DNA from: Spongospora subterranea f. sp. subterranea
Taxonomy: Eukaryota; Endomyxa: Phytomyxea; Phytomyxea; Plasmodiophorida
Direction of reading: 5' to 3'
DNA: 64,000 bases
NCBI GenBank assembly: GCA_049724395.1
Contig: JAUGWO010000184.1
Coordinates: 1-64,000, forward strand
Both the position numbers and the translations under genes were made by a program. Positions 22,115 through 34,167 of the stretch are shown here, one piece after another. Numbering within the stretch: the stretch's first letter is position 1; each line of letters starts with the position of its first letter. The notes beneath the pieces were generated by a model, which was not told the origin of the DNA, did not search any database, and saw only the letters and a program-made list of their open reading frames with translations.

Positions 22115-22976
22115 TCAAAAGGTTTTATCCCATGTTCCAGGCCAGACAGGATTCCTCGCTCCACACACATCTTGATTACATCGTTGATAACATTGTGGTG
22201 CCGTAATGAACGAATACCCAAGACCCTGGAAATATGGGATTATAAGATCCAGGGCGCCAACAGCTGATCCATCAATATAATGCTTATCGTGCATCAGCAA
22301 TACGACACTGTCCCCATTGGCAATATTGGCGAAATTCGCTTGCACATTCTGGAAGACCTGTGCTGCATTCCCACCAGCATAGTCCAACGATTCCAAGTTC
22401 CATGACGCCAATGTATATCCCAATTTACTAGCGAACGACCCATATTCTGGATTGAACGAGCCGAATGGCGGTCTGAACATGGACAATCCTGTATAGGTTT
22501 TGCCCAAACATTGATCCATCCATTTCTGATTAGCGTGTAGATTATCGGTAGACCCCTTGAGCGTCTTTAGTCATGAAATCTGAATGATCATAGCTATGCG
22601 ATTGTACTGAATGTCCCTGATCGAGTATCTGTTTCAGTAATTGGCATTGATCGGCTGTTGGAGCGCCATCCACAGCCGGCGACATGAAGAATGTCGCCTT
22701 CACGTTATATTTCTTGAGGTCGTTCAGGAGACGGGGTGTTCCAGCAACGCTGGGCCCATCGTCAAAGGTCAAGGCCATTGTTTTCGATGGACCGCACGAG
22801 TTGAACGAGTGTAATGTGCGGTTGGCGTCCCATTTTCCAATATTTGTCGTGTTGGAGTTACGGAAGACGGTGAAGTAAAGAATGAGCAGAACGACCCCGA
22901 CGATAACGGCGATAACGATTAAGGGGATTAGGATTCGCTTGATAGGTGAGGCGCGGGAATGAGAAGACCCAGCCAT
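22115..22976 (-). CDS. Membrane-anchored chitin/polysaccharide deacetylase, one frame break
   Basis: A NodB-fold carbohydrate esterase (CE4), which removes acetyl groups from chitin in the cell wall. From ATG 22976: a short basic N-terminus, then one membrane segment (about residues 15-38, RILIPLIVIAVIVGVVLLIL), suggesting a type II membrane protein with the catalytic domain outside. CE4 motifs in order: TFDDGPS (catalytic and metal Asp), SHSYDHSDF (metal-binding H-x3-H), RPPFG, SWNLESLDY and VVLLMHD (catalytic His). A frame change near 22550-22556, in a run of four C, separates the first two motifs from the rest (resumes before CLGKTYTGLSMFRPPFG). A 28-nt GT-AG segment could also close the frame but would delete likely coding residues, so a one-base indel is preferred. 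All metal and catalytic residues are present. Confidence 0.85.
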
Positions 22977-23639
22977 ATTGCTAGCAACAACAGATTATGA
23001 ACACAAACGACTTTAAATTATGATTGGTGAACTGCAGTGTTGAAAAAATGACTCAACACCATGAGTCAATATTATTGTCCATGAACATAAGTCTGCGAGT
23101 GCACTAAATCAACTACGATAGGTGAACCCAGAGTCGTTTTCCATTGTGGCCCAAAACAAGAGACTATAATTGTGCTCGTGATCACAGATTATCATAATCT
23201 CATTCCCCCTTCACCGATGTTAATGATATCGTGTCTGATTTTCCCAGTCGTTACAAATACAGTGATATTTTGAGATGGTGAATGGGTTCTGAAGGGATGT
23301 TTAACAAGGGTCTCATGGCTCGTTATAGGCTCTACCAACGCCATCTTCATTTCTTGACACAAATAATTTCAACGAATATTTGCCTGGTTTGAATGATTCT
23401 ACAGGGGCTATTGCGCAACCTAGGTATTCTATTTGGCGTTAAATAGAATTTTTTGTCTCCCTCGGACAAGTCTAATTAGAATTCTAAAATCTATTTTTCC
23501 ACGGATGGTCTATTTGGACCAACAAAGCACACCAAACTACATTCCATTTCTATATAGTCTGCGAGTATTCGACACCATGAAAGAGGGAGACAATGCTCTT
23601 CAGTTGAGGATGAACTGCCGTGTCTTGCCTGGATAGCGG
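22977..23639. other. Intergenic; no gene seen
   Basis: Includes the 5' flank of the chitin deacetylase gene. Short frames only. A partial palindrome around 23425-23450 (CTATTTGGCGTTAAATAG) is the only structure noticed. Confidence 0.35.
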
Positions 23640-24252
23640 TTTCAAAAGATTCGTTATCGGGAACTGGTCAGAAACCAGGCAAGTTTTCTGAAGTCCCTGA
23701 TGGCGACAACGAACGGATCGAAGCCGCGTTGACGTCGAGATGGAACTCGATTCGCACATCTGTGTCGAAATTTTGTGGAACTTAGACAAATTGAAGGCAA
23801 GAGAGCACTCCGGATGGTCGTCGGAGATGTACACATTACGCCGATGGAAGTTAGTCTGTCAAAATTTGGATTCCAAACCTGTTGGCAGTTTCTGGAAACC
23901 CAACGTAAATGGATGGTTGAGATCGGCGCTGTCCCTCCTCTACAAGAGGTTACCGTCGAGGTAGAATCTAAACAGACATTGGAAACTCCAGCTCGTCCCA
24001 TCGGCCAGCGCTCTGCGAAGCGCTTAGCCAGAACTCCAACGGGGGAGAATGATCTACAAAAAAAAGGCAGCATGACGAGTTTATGGCGATTACCAAGCGA
24101 AAGGTCAAAGCGAGCGAGGATCGTAACGCCTTCAACCTTTTCGCAATGGATCCGGATTCAGCTGAGAGCCGTCGATACTTTGTTCTGAAAAAGCGTGCTT
24201 AATTGAAGACGTTGGAAGATGAAGACGACGACGATTGCGAAGATGCAGCTTA
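23640..24252 (+). pseudogene. Unrecognised broken gene
   Basis: A plus-strand coding-like region: after an early frame break near 23730, the frame at 23775 reads SLSKFGFQTCWQFLETQRKW and a basic linker, then at an eight-A run (about 24057-24064) coding moves to another frame with EFMAITKRKVKASEDRNAF, then a TAA near 24200 followed in frame by an acidic tail LEDEDDDDCEDAA and a stop. AATAAA follows near 24277. The lesions indicate a pseudogene or a poor assembly. Family unknown. Confidence 0.35.
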
Positions 24253-24370
24253 ATGTGTTTTATTCTTCTTCTCAATAAAAATGCCACTACCAAATCGTCT
24301 CGGCATCGATAGTGTAGAGAGTTTGCTATTACCTTCGTGCAAAGTAATGGTTGAGCTTAGCTGGCGTATC

Positions 24371-24997
24371 AAACAATGATGAGACACAATCGCAACCACA
24401 ATTTGAGTTTCTATCACTTAATAGCTGCCACTTCTTGCGACACTTTGTGCAATAAGTTTCTATATTCTATCGAAAACAATGATGAGACACAATCTTCAAC
24501 CACTATTGGAGTTTGCTATTTCTTGGAGAGTGACCATCTTGTCAATTCGGTTTGTCATATCGACAGAGGTTCTTACACCTGTCCCATCATTGTTTTAGAT
24601 AGACAACAAAATATTTTGATCAAGAAATTACTGCTATCAAAGTAATAGAAACTCAAACATTGGTTGAAGATTGTGTCTGATCATTGTTTAAGTTAGGGCA
24701 TAGTGAATTACTACGCCAACTATCCACAACAATCACTGCCACTAAAGTAATAGCAAACTCAAATATTTGATTAAAAGTTGTGTCTCATCAGTGTTTTAGA
24801 TGGAATAAAACGAAATATTATTAAGAGTTTTTCAACTTCTGGAAGATAAATAATCAATGTCATTGATACCAAAAGAGCTGATGATTCGCGAATTGGAAAA
24901 TCGTATCTGGCGTCAGGACGCGATCAACCGTGTCATCCAACAATTTCAACAAGGATAACAATCAGCGGTTGAAGCTTGTGTCTCATCATTGTTTCAG
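24371..24997. repeat. Cluster of about 50-bp inverted and direct repeats
   Basis: The motif AACAATGATGAGACACAATC with about 28 further bases (ending GAGTTTGCTATT-like) appears in plus orientation at about 24371 and 24476, and in minus orientation at about 24637, 24744 and 24965 (partial). The copies differ by several bases. The arrangement of two forward then three reversed copies could fold into long hairpins, as in a degenerate miniature inverted-repeat element. Confidence 0.75.
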
Positions 24998-25658
24998 AAC
25001 ATGTGGAGGGAAATTTCTAAAGCCATGACGAAATGGAGCATAAATCGTTTCCCTCTCAGATACGTCCAAATTTAAATCAAAAATACAAAAAGGAAAAAAT
25101 ATAGAACTTAAATGATAAAATTATTGAACTTATAATGTGAACTATTCACATCGCTAATCTGGACGATTACTGATTTGTCAAAGTGTGAGATTTACCAGGC
25201 GACGAGGCCTCTGTATTTATCTAAAGTTGAATGAAGAAAATACGAGGATACATAGATTAAAAGGATATAATATGGGGAACATCACCATCTCAAATAGGTC
25301 AATCCGCTAATATCTTCATGCCATTTCTGTAGTGATGAATGGGCATTGGTCACGATTATGGTGACATCGACCTAGCTACTTGCCGCATTCTGACGTATTA
25401 CGAAGACTGACCTATTTCATATCGCCAAATAACTCCTGGGTATAAATTGACAAGATGATTAGGGCGTCCCGATATTCAATTGAGCAACTGAGCAGCAGTG
25501 CACAACATGGATATTATGATGGAGATATGGTACGAGTGTCGTAACAATACTCCAAAGAGAAGCTACACCGAACAAGAGCCAATATTGAGTTAGGTGATGA
25601 GAGAACTAAGAATTTTATACATGAAATGGAAAGGAATAATAAAACAATATACAGTTAA
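24998..25658. other. AT-rich intergenic, no gene seen
   Basis: AT-rich sequence without recognisable coding. The right edge is the 3' flank of RTEL1; AATAAA-like sequence on the minus strand was not clearly located. Confidence 0.35.
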
Positions 25659-28600
25659 TCACGTTGAGAACAAGACACGTTTGAGAGAGCTTTTCAAAAC
25701 ACGTTGCTTGCAGGAACAGTACCCAGATTGCTTAAGCCGCTGATCCCAACAATCCGAACAAGCTATATGACCACAAGTGCTCGCCCGAAACGGTATTGTT
25801 AATTTGTTGCCACAGAATCGGCAGAGGCCTTCACTCTCCCCTTGAGAAGGATGAAACTTGGACAAACTCGGCTCTGGCTTCATCTTCTGTAGACGCTCAC
25901 TCAGAGGCATGGCGTCGAATGCTGCCAACCTCAATGCTAAGCACTCGGCGTAAATCGGGCGCAGTTCCTAAACCTTGCAATATCAGGGCATCATGACATC
26001 GCTGCATACAAAACACAAAACCAAATCAAACAAACGGAACCGGACGAATCGATGAAAAAGTGGTGGGTGACAGCAGACCTGATTGATAAACGATTGGAAC
26101 GTGACAGGAAATGTTCGATCCAACGCTAGAAGAATAGTGATGGTCGAATTACACATCTCATGAACCACCGCCCGCTCATCATTGGTGAAGGATGTCGACG
26201 TCGTTGCTGATTTCAGAGCTTCATCGGCACACGCACTGACTTCTGCTTTCTGACGATCTCGAACAGACTTATTGAACGTGCGTAGAGATTCGACCTGGAC
26301 CACAAACTTCCTATACTGCTCTGGGTTTCTTTCCTTTATGAGACTTGCGAATTGTTTCGCCGCTAAAACATAGATTTAACGCATGAAAATTTATATGTGT
26401 TTCTTTATCAGTTGGAGAAACAGGAGCATATTCAGTGGTAGCATTGAACACATCAAACTGCTAACCCAGGTACAAAAAGGAAAATGTTGAGGCAATTTAA
26501 ACTACGATATTGAAGATAATTAAACAGAAATACATACCAGGGCGTTGAATCACATCCAGGAACGACTGCGTAAAACGTGGGGGTAAGAATTCGGCCATTC
26601 TTTCACAAAGACGTAGCTTGACACATCCGGGTATGCTTAACAACAATTGTCTGAGCCTTTCCATAAGGTCTGTCGCCCTTGATGCTGTTGAACCCTGACT
26701 ATTGTCCACCGATTCGGTGCCGCTACAACCACTTCCGACCTTGGTGCTGGCCAGCTCTCGCAGCACGTCGCGTATCGACTGGTAATGAACCGCATCAGAG
26801 CGCACCTTGATCAGATCCAGAAGCGCCTGAGCAGTTTCCCGTCGATTTACCACAATTAGATCTGCCGAGAGTCAATATGTCTTTAGTAATTCATCAAAAC
26901 ACTGAACAACATTGCAATTCGAAAGGAAAAAGACGGAGTAGCGGTTGACATCAACAAACTTTTAACAATGAACTAGAGAACCGATTCCAATATTTGGCGA
27001 CTAATGGTTGAGACACGAAACCGCGACGATAATTGGATCACATGAAGGAACGAATCACAGACGAGATTTTAGAAAGTGTGGAGCGACGAATCGAATAGTC
27101 TATGTTAGCACTAACCTCCACCGAACTTACGCTTGCGGTCGGATTCACCTTTATCGACAATGGACTTGACTGGAACGACGTCACGACGATAGATTGTCCT
27201 ATGTGGTGCTGGCGGCATTGGTGACGGCGGTATATCTGAACACATATCTTCAAATGAACTATACATGCACCACCACGTTATGTATTTTAAGGAACATCGT
27301 ATTGTCTATCGAAGAAAACCGTAGGAGTGAGGAGAGGGGTTGACTCATAATGATACTTAACCCGATTAAATAAATGTAATTGGACAGATGAACAGAGTGC
27401 GACAAAACAATAACAAATCAGATTATCAAATTCGATATCACCAGAACGTACAAAACGGATCAACTAATATAGAGTGTGTTTCGGAAAAAAAAACTCGGCA
27501 GGATACCTCCAGGGCGCTTAAAAACAAAAGTTTGTTGATCATGAAGATCGGGCTGATTGTTTTCATCGAAATATGAAACATGAGAGACGCCATCAGAAAC
27601 CCATTTGTTCTTTGATTCCTCTGCTGCAAACAAAACGTGACGATCGGCGCCCCAATCAGAGGGCTTCAGACGAATTCGTGACCGGCTCAAGGGTGGGTCC
27701 ATGTTAGATGAGACAGAAACCGAGTCCAATCCTGATAACGGGCAAATCAGATTAACAGGCTCGATGGTCGAAAGATGCTGTGCTCAGACCGGATGACGAT
27801 CGAACACCAGTTGATGAGGTTTTCATTTGGCGAAATTTCTGATATAGCGCCCGAATTGGATTTATTAGCGAGAATCGTTCATCCGCACTACAAATATTAC
27901 AAGACATTAAGTGAGCGGAAATTGGAAGAAGTCCAAACAGGATGTGAGTGCACACAACTAAACCATTAACGTCGAAACTCGCGATAATTGTATGCAATAA
28001 CAGCAGAATGATGTGAACGTTGCGTACAATGATGACACGCCAGCACCAGGATTGGATGAAGGAACAGGGCGCTGCCCGCAATCTTTGAAGAACTTTCCCA
28101 GGGTGCCTAGCGCCTGGCCAAAATTGGGCTCGGGAAACAAGAATTGGCGGAGCCATAGAGACAAATGATTACGACCACCGTCCTGGAACCGTTCATCACA
28201 CAATAGAATGGCGCCATAGTCATTACGATGTCGAATGACGCGTCCAACTGCTTGGTTGACGGCACGCCATGCAGCGTTGCTATACCATTCCTGGCCGGCA
28301 CGACCACCTGGAACGATACTGTCCAGGTATGTGCGTTTAAGGCGGACTCGGGCGGCGTGGGTAGAGGCAAACGGGAGACCGCAAAGGACGACGCCTACAC
28401 GGAAGGAAAAACAAGTAGAGATGGTCAAAGAGACCGATATGTCATATAGGGTATATATTACTGACCACGAGCAGCACCTATACAATTCGATTAGCGCTGA
28501 ACAACAGACACATCCAAAATTTGAGAAACCAAACGAAACCCACCACAATGAAACTGTTAACTTCCAAACAAAACTGATAAAACTGAACGATATGAAATTC

Positions 28601-31600
28601 TTTCACTGCAAAAAGGATATTGGAATCTGGATTGGTTTCAATTGTGTGATATGATAAGGCAATATTCAATAGACGTACGGTCTGAGAAATCAACACCCTC
28701 CGATACCTTGCCTCGACAAACGGCGAAGAGTATGGCACCAGAGCCAGATTCAATTGCGACACGATAAGCGGACAGACAGGACTGATGATAGACAGCACAT
28801 TATAAAATTAAACGTTGGAACGAGCATAACACATGGGGATTGGGGACCTTGAGCTCCGACGGCTGACGTGGCTCAATAAAGACCTTCTTTGACGACTCCA
28901 GACGCTCCATGATCTGAACTGGCCGCCATCCGTCCAAAGCAACGGTCAGCGCGGCATAAGATGGAAAGAACACCAGCAGTCTAACAGAAGAAAATTCCTT
29001 AAACACTGATGCATTATTACTGAGGGAAATAACAGAATATTAACAAAGAAACGGGAGCAACAGGTACAATAAGGAATTGAGAAGACAAATTATAACAAAA
29101 CAATTTCAACAGAAATTGAAAAAGATACAGGAAATGGGAAAGATCATGATAAGGGGATAATCAAAACTACAAGGCGGCACATTATGGGCTCATACCCATC
29201 TGGAACTACACGAGCGAAATTGACAAGGGCGTCTCCGAGCTCTTTGACATAATGAGGTGACGATCGGTTTTTAAAGCTACCATTAAGTTTTATGTTGGTG
29301 GGCCCTCTACAAACGACTCTGACCAGGATCTGGTCCGGACCAATTACGTGAACGTTCTCGAGAACGATAGGGAACGGCACATCAAGCTCTAACATTAGCG
29401 CCGGTAATGGAGATAGAGTGCCGCTAGTCAACAGCAACGATCGACAACCTTGGTTCAACAGTTCGCGCATTGTTAATCCAGAACTGAGAAGCAAGTCAGA
29501 ACACGCGACATGAAAATTTGAACAACGACACAAGCAAAACTGACACAACCATCAAATAGCCCATTTGTCAACAGTTCAATTTGCGGATTGCGAACTTTTG
29601 AATTGCCAAATAAATCAATTTACAACCGATAAATGATGTGAAGACTACAATGATTCGAAGGTGACGGAAAATCAAATCTTTATCGGAGGTGTGATGGGCT
29701 AAAACATTAGCCAATATAATGCAGTTTAAGCGATGGTATTTACCTGAAGCACCAATACGATAAAGTTCGATTAGAATCTGTCGATCGGCTGAACCTGTCC
29801 TGAAGTTAAAGAAAAGGGCTAATGGGCAATGAGATTAAGATATTCCGCATTACCCTTTCTTGGATTTGACGCGGGATGCATCAGCTGGCGTCTCCTCATG
29901 GATATGAACACGATAGTGGCCTTGGGACGAGCTTTCCATTGACCGAAACACAATCGACAGGCAATCACGGAACTGGCGCAGAGAGCATTCGTTCTATAAA
30001 AATCATACAAATACAAATGTGAGAACGAGAAGGGTCAAAACGGGACGCTTTGGCGGCAGGGACAAAAAAACTGATACAGAGCCAAATAAAGTAAAGTAGC
30101 AACGCCGGAAGCCGAAAGAACGAGAAGCAAAGGAACGGACGCAAAAGTGAGATTAGCAATAGACTGATAGTTGAAAAAGATTAATTCAAGATAAAATAAA
30201 CAACATTCGCAAAATGATCCATGAGTCAATCGAAACGGGTTGTAATGAACCCGTCAACCGTGTTGAATACTTACGGAATCTTTTCTAGTAGCACAAATCA
30301 AAACGAGAGAATCTAATAGCTGGCATAGGGTAGGCCATGATGATGAATCAATCTTCACCGCACTCAGAAGATCGTTGATGTACGAACCCAGTTGTGTCAA
30401 TCCCTACAATTGAGTATTTGTCATGAAAGCAATTGCGTTTTGCATTACGCTGAAACGCGTAATCAGGAGTGCAAGGAAAAGGACAACAATTGAAGCGAGA
30501 TTCCCCTTTAGGACCCAACATACCTGTGAGCGATCGGGCATCTCTTGGTTAATGATAATCGACTCCAACGACACCAAGCTCTGTTTCAAGGTGAGCGACA
30601 TTGCGGCAAGCTGAGCACCATGAGCGTGAACATTTGGTGGAGGTATCCAATCCGAGTTGCTGCACGTGTTAGCACAGAAATCCAAATCCAATATGCACCG
30701 AGCGAGAGCTGCATCAATAGTGAGAAACCATTTGACTTGTTAGTAAACCGAAACTGTTGAAACACAGAAGGCAGACACAGGGTCTCGCGTTCAAACGACG
30801 ATGACACTAAATTGTAAACTAGTTGGCGGAATTGTTATAGGAAGGCGAGGAAACCGAAACGAAATTATTAATAAACTATATCTATTACTGACCGGTTGCA
30901 GTTAGGTCGAACGACGACGTTTCAGTACACGATGATTCGATATTGTGCGCCTCTAAAAATTTCAGTCGATCAGCGAAAAAGACTGACAGTGAGCGGGTGA
31001 AGAGAATGAGCCAAAGAAGAATGTTTGGAAATGTCTGTGCAAATACCGTGAACAGCAACAAAGCAACAAAAAATGACCCTATTTCTTCATTGCATAAGCA
31101 ATGAAGAATTGTTGATAAACGTGTGGCAAAACGAGGACTACTATCGTGTGTTTACCGTCAAAAACAACTATCGCTCCATCAAGTTTGGTGTCTAACGATA
31201 ATGTCTTCCGCAGGGCCGGATCCACCAAATAATTATAAGGAGCAAATAGGAAATCCGCATGTCGGGTATTCCCAAGTGTAAGAAAATATGGGCAAACTTC
31301 ATGCTCATTACCGATATGAACCTACACACAATGTCAACAAGGCAGATTCATCCGGGACCGACAAAACTGCCAATCAACAACAAAAACTTTGCGTTCAAAA
31401 TTGACATCCTCAAAAACTCTGAGAAACGGAAAATCAGAGGCGAATTGATGAGAAAATATCATCTGCAGTCGTCGCCATACAAACATCGAAAATACAACAA
31501 CAAAAATAAGTTCGTAATGTGCAATATCGTGGGTCAAGTAATGTTTGAGATTTTTACTCGGAACCAATGGCAAAAACACTAATTTTACCATGAAAAGCTC

Positions 31601-32492
31601 AATGAAAATGTATGAAACTAGATACCAAATCTTCAATGTCGAAGATAGAATCAATGAGACGGGGATTGCCCTTCTCAAACTCATCTAGATTATTGCGAAA
31701 GTGGCAGCGCCTTGACGAACATATCAGATTGCATTGCTGATTGAGTGTTGTGCCTGTGTGATCAGACGCCATTCGATGAACACAGAGTGAATCACGTGAC
31801 GCTACGATCGACACCCTAGGCCTGTAACATATCCGAGTATGAGGGTAGCGTTAGATAGAGTTACTCCCAGTGTGGATTGTGTTACAACATGACTACAAAG
31901 GTCCATCAATATTGCCCTTACTTGTATATCGTTAACTTTAGCTATAAAACATATGTCAGATATTGCTCAAAGCACCACAAGGAATATCTGGACCTGTTGA
32001 AGAGCTTGTTGGAGCTGTGTATGGGTTCTGGAAGTGTAGATGACGAGGGGGATCCTAACAGGCATCCCCTTAGCTGACGGTTCACCAATGCCCTCATCGT
32101 CCAATGCAGGATTAAGCGTCGACCGCCAGGCCAAAATCGCACATAACAAACATAGAGTCTTGCCGCTCCCGGTTGGCGACTCAAGGAGCGCATTTTGCCC
32201 AGTTTGCAAGGCTTCTATCACTATTAACCATACGTTCAACATCAAAACAAAACATCGCCAATATCTGCAGTAAATATTCATGGATGAGTAAAACCTTAAA
32301 AATAAGGTGAACCGTAGCAATACGCAGCTGAAGTTCATACTATCATGCTCATTACTAGTCTTGCTATAAAAACGATGAAAATGGAAAATTATGGCGGTAA
32401 CCTTTTTCCATGTAAAGCAACTGGCATGGATAAGCAGAGAATGGAAAATTGACAGGGACACCACGTATGGTGTAATTGACCCCATCCGGCAT
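25659..32492 (-). CDS. RTEL1: RTEL1 iron-sulphur DNA helicase, 19 exons
   Basis: RTEL1 is an Fe-S 5'-to-3' helicase that unwinds D-loops, G-quadruplexes and telomeric T-loops. Exons, read leftward with phases matching: 32492-32402, 32220-31994, 31941-31922 (20 nt), 31821-31626, 31321-31156, 30952-30893, 30708-30524, 30403-30275, 29993-29854, 29794-29744, 29483-29196, 28980-28848, 28781-28679, 28394-28028, 27887-27507, 27235-27116, 26861-26538, 26362-26079, 25967-25659; about 1,190 residues, like human RTEL1. Visible: ESPTGSGKTLCL (Walker A), YTSRTHTQL, Fe-S cysteines (SLCVH, NLICSSRRCHF, VCPYF), DEAH split between exons 5 and 6, LLLTSGTLSP, VFFPSY, VCRGKVSEGVDFSD, AVGRVIRHRNDYG. Two harmonin-like bundles follow (exons 17 and 18-19), then a C-terminal RING-like finger (CRFCGNKL, CGHIACSDC, CSC). 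Exon 15 needs a one-base shift or a 28-nt intron near 27760-27800. Confidence 0.9.
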
Positions 32493-34167
32493 AGAAAGAG
32501 GGAATCTGTCAACTGATTTCACCTGATAATCACTCAGGATTGTTGCGGGTCGGGGTAACGGGAGCAATGCTGCAGCACAGTAGCAGGACTGTAGGAATAA
32601 TGGGGGTTGCGCATATACACTCCCAAGTGTCAGGTAATGGTAATGGGAACTGACTGTACTGTACACCTGTGTCAGAGTGCGTGTGTCAAATTTGGAAATG
32701 AAAAGTTTGCTAAAAAATCCGCAAAAAACGGAATTTGTTCAAAAGTTTTATCTTCATTTTTTTTATTGTTTTTGTTCTCTAGATCTCAAAATAATCCTTA
32801 AGTGAAAAAGGATATATCTAAATTACTAGACAAGGAAATTTCGCTACAGCTGCTGTATTGGGCTCCATTGGCACATTGGCTCATGCGTTGGAGCTAGCTC
32901 AAACAACGTCAACCGTTGATCACGAGGCCCATTTCATCAGGGTTGAGTTGACGAGGGTGCTGAAAGAAAAACTGTGTTCTATCTGAGTGCATTTAACACA
33001 TTTTGGTATTTCAACTGTGCGAGTTAAACAAAACCCCAAATTTGTAACCGACTCCCACATATGTGAAAGTGTTTTTCAAAGAGGGCAATGTAATATAACT
33101 ATAAATCATGACGGCGGATAACCTTTCGTCGTCCCCCAACTAGGTCTTGTAACTGGGGAACGAACGCCATGCGACCTGCCGCCTGCTCCTTTGCTCATCA
33201 ACCTCTCTTGTAAACATGGTCGGCTTTATTTGACACTAACCGATGTGCCCACCGAAACCACAATGCCCATTGCTTCTGTATCTTGACCACCGAATTCCCA
33301 CAGAAACCAGTCCATTGCCCTATTGCTGTCGAGAAGAGATGTGTCATGATATCGCATGATATCCCTTCATGGTCACCGTCAGTATGACTCCCGCCTCTAC
33401 CAGTTCCGGGCTGAGTTATCTTTGCGGGCCAGATGATTTGACATTCAATTTCGAATCATCTGACTCCGTGTTGCTCTCCTAATACACACTCGTTTATTGT
33501 CTACTGCGTTTACCTAGACTCGTCTTCCATCCTTTCGTTCGGCGAAAAGGGGCAATTCAGTGAACGGCGATTCCGACCCAACTCTTCATATTGGGAGACA
33601 ACTGTGTATAAGAAAAAACAGATTCATTGAACTTACCTTCGACTTCGCGACAAATGTTGTGACGGGGAAGTGGCTTTCAAACAGGTAAATACTGTAGGTT
33701 CAAACTCAATGAAGCGATATAAAAAAGACTTCAACAGTTAAGAACCGTTCACTTCTACTTCGCAGATTACGTTTGTCGTCATCGACTGTATTTTCCTAAA
33801 CAGGCGTTTGAAGTCAGTGAACATACTGCTTACGTCCTGTAGACCGGCGGATGCTTATCGCTCTTAACTAGTGATGGAATCGGTGGAGTTCACAGTTCAA
33901 TTTGCTGATCGTTTGGCAAATGGTTTAACTTATAGTATGGGGATTATAGGGGTTTATGGAATATACATATCTGGATAGAGAGGATCAATTACCAGGAATG
34001 CGTCATGGTGGGGATTGATATGATGATTATCTGCATTCATCAATATACGTTAATGGCGCAATATCAATACGGTTTCTTTAAGGAATACATTGACGATCGT
34101 TCGCAAGTACTCGATCATCATTTTAGTGAATATTACAAGGGCATAACAGGGGGCAAACACGATAATA
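32493..34167. other. Intergenic between divergent RTEL1 and the coiled-coil gene
   Basis: 1.7 kb without a convincing gene. It holds the promoters of two divergently transcribed genes. Poly-T stretches occur near 32755. Short frames only; no RNA gene or repeat recognised. Confidence 0.4.

Noticed and set aside
22537-22570. 28-nt intron in chitin deacetylase
   Set aside because: It would delete residues (NLHANQKW-like) that look like normal coding sequence of the domain; a one-base indel in the C run explains the frame better.
24057-24252. Expressed short gene with acidic C-terminus
   Set aside because: An in-frame TAA and a homopolymer frameshift interrupt it, so it is listed as a pseudogene.
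26497-27253. NELF-A-like gene
   Set aside because: Local resemblance of CVKLRLCERMAEFLPP and RTIYRRDVVPVKSIVD to NELF-A was noticed, but the order is reversed. Exon phases join these segments to the RTEL1 helicase, whose harmonin-like domains explain them better.
33000-34000. tRNA or other structured RNA gene in the RTEL1 upstream region
   Set aside because: No A-box/B-box pair or cloverleaf was found on either strand.
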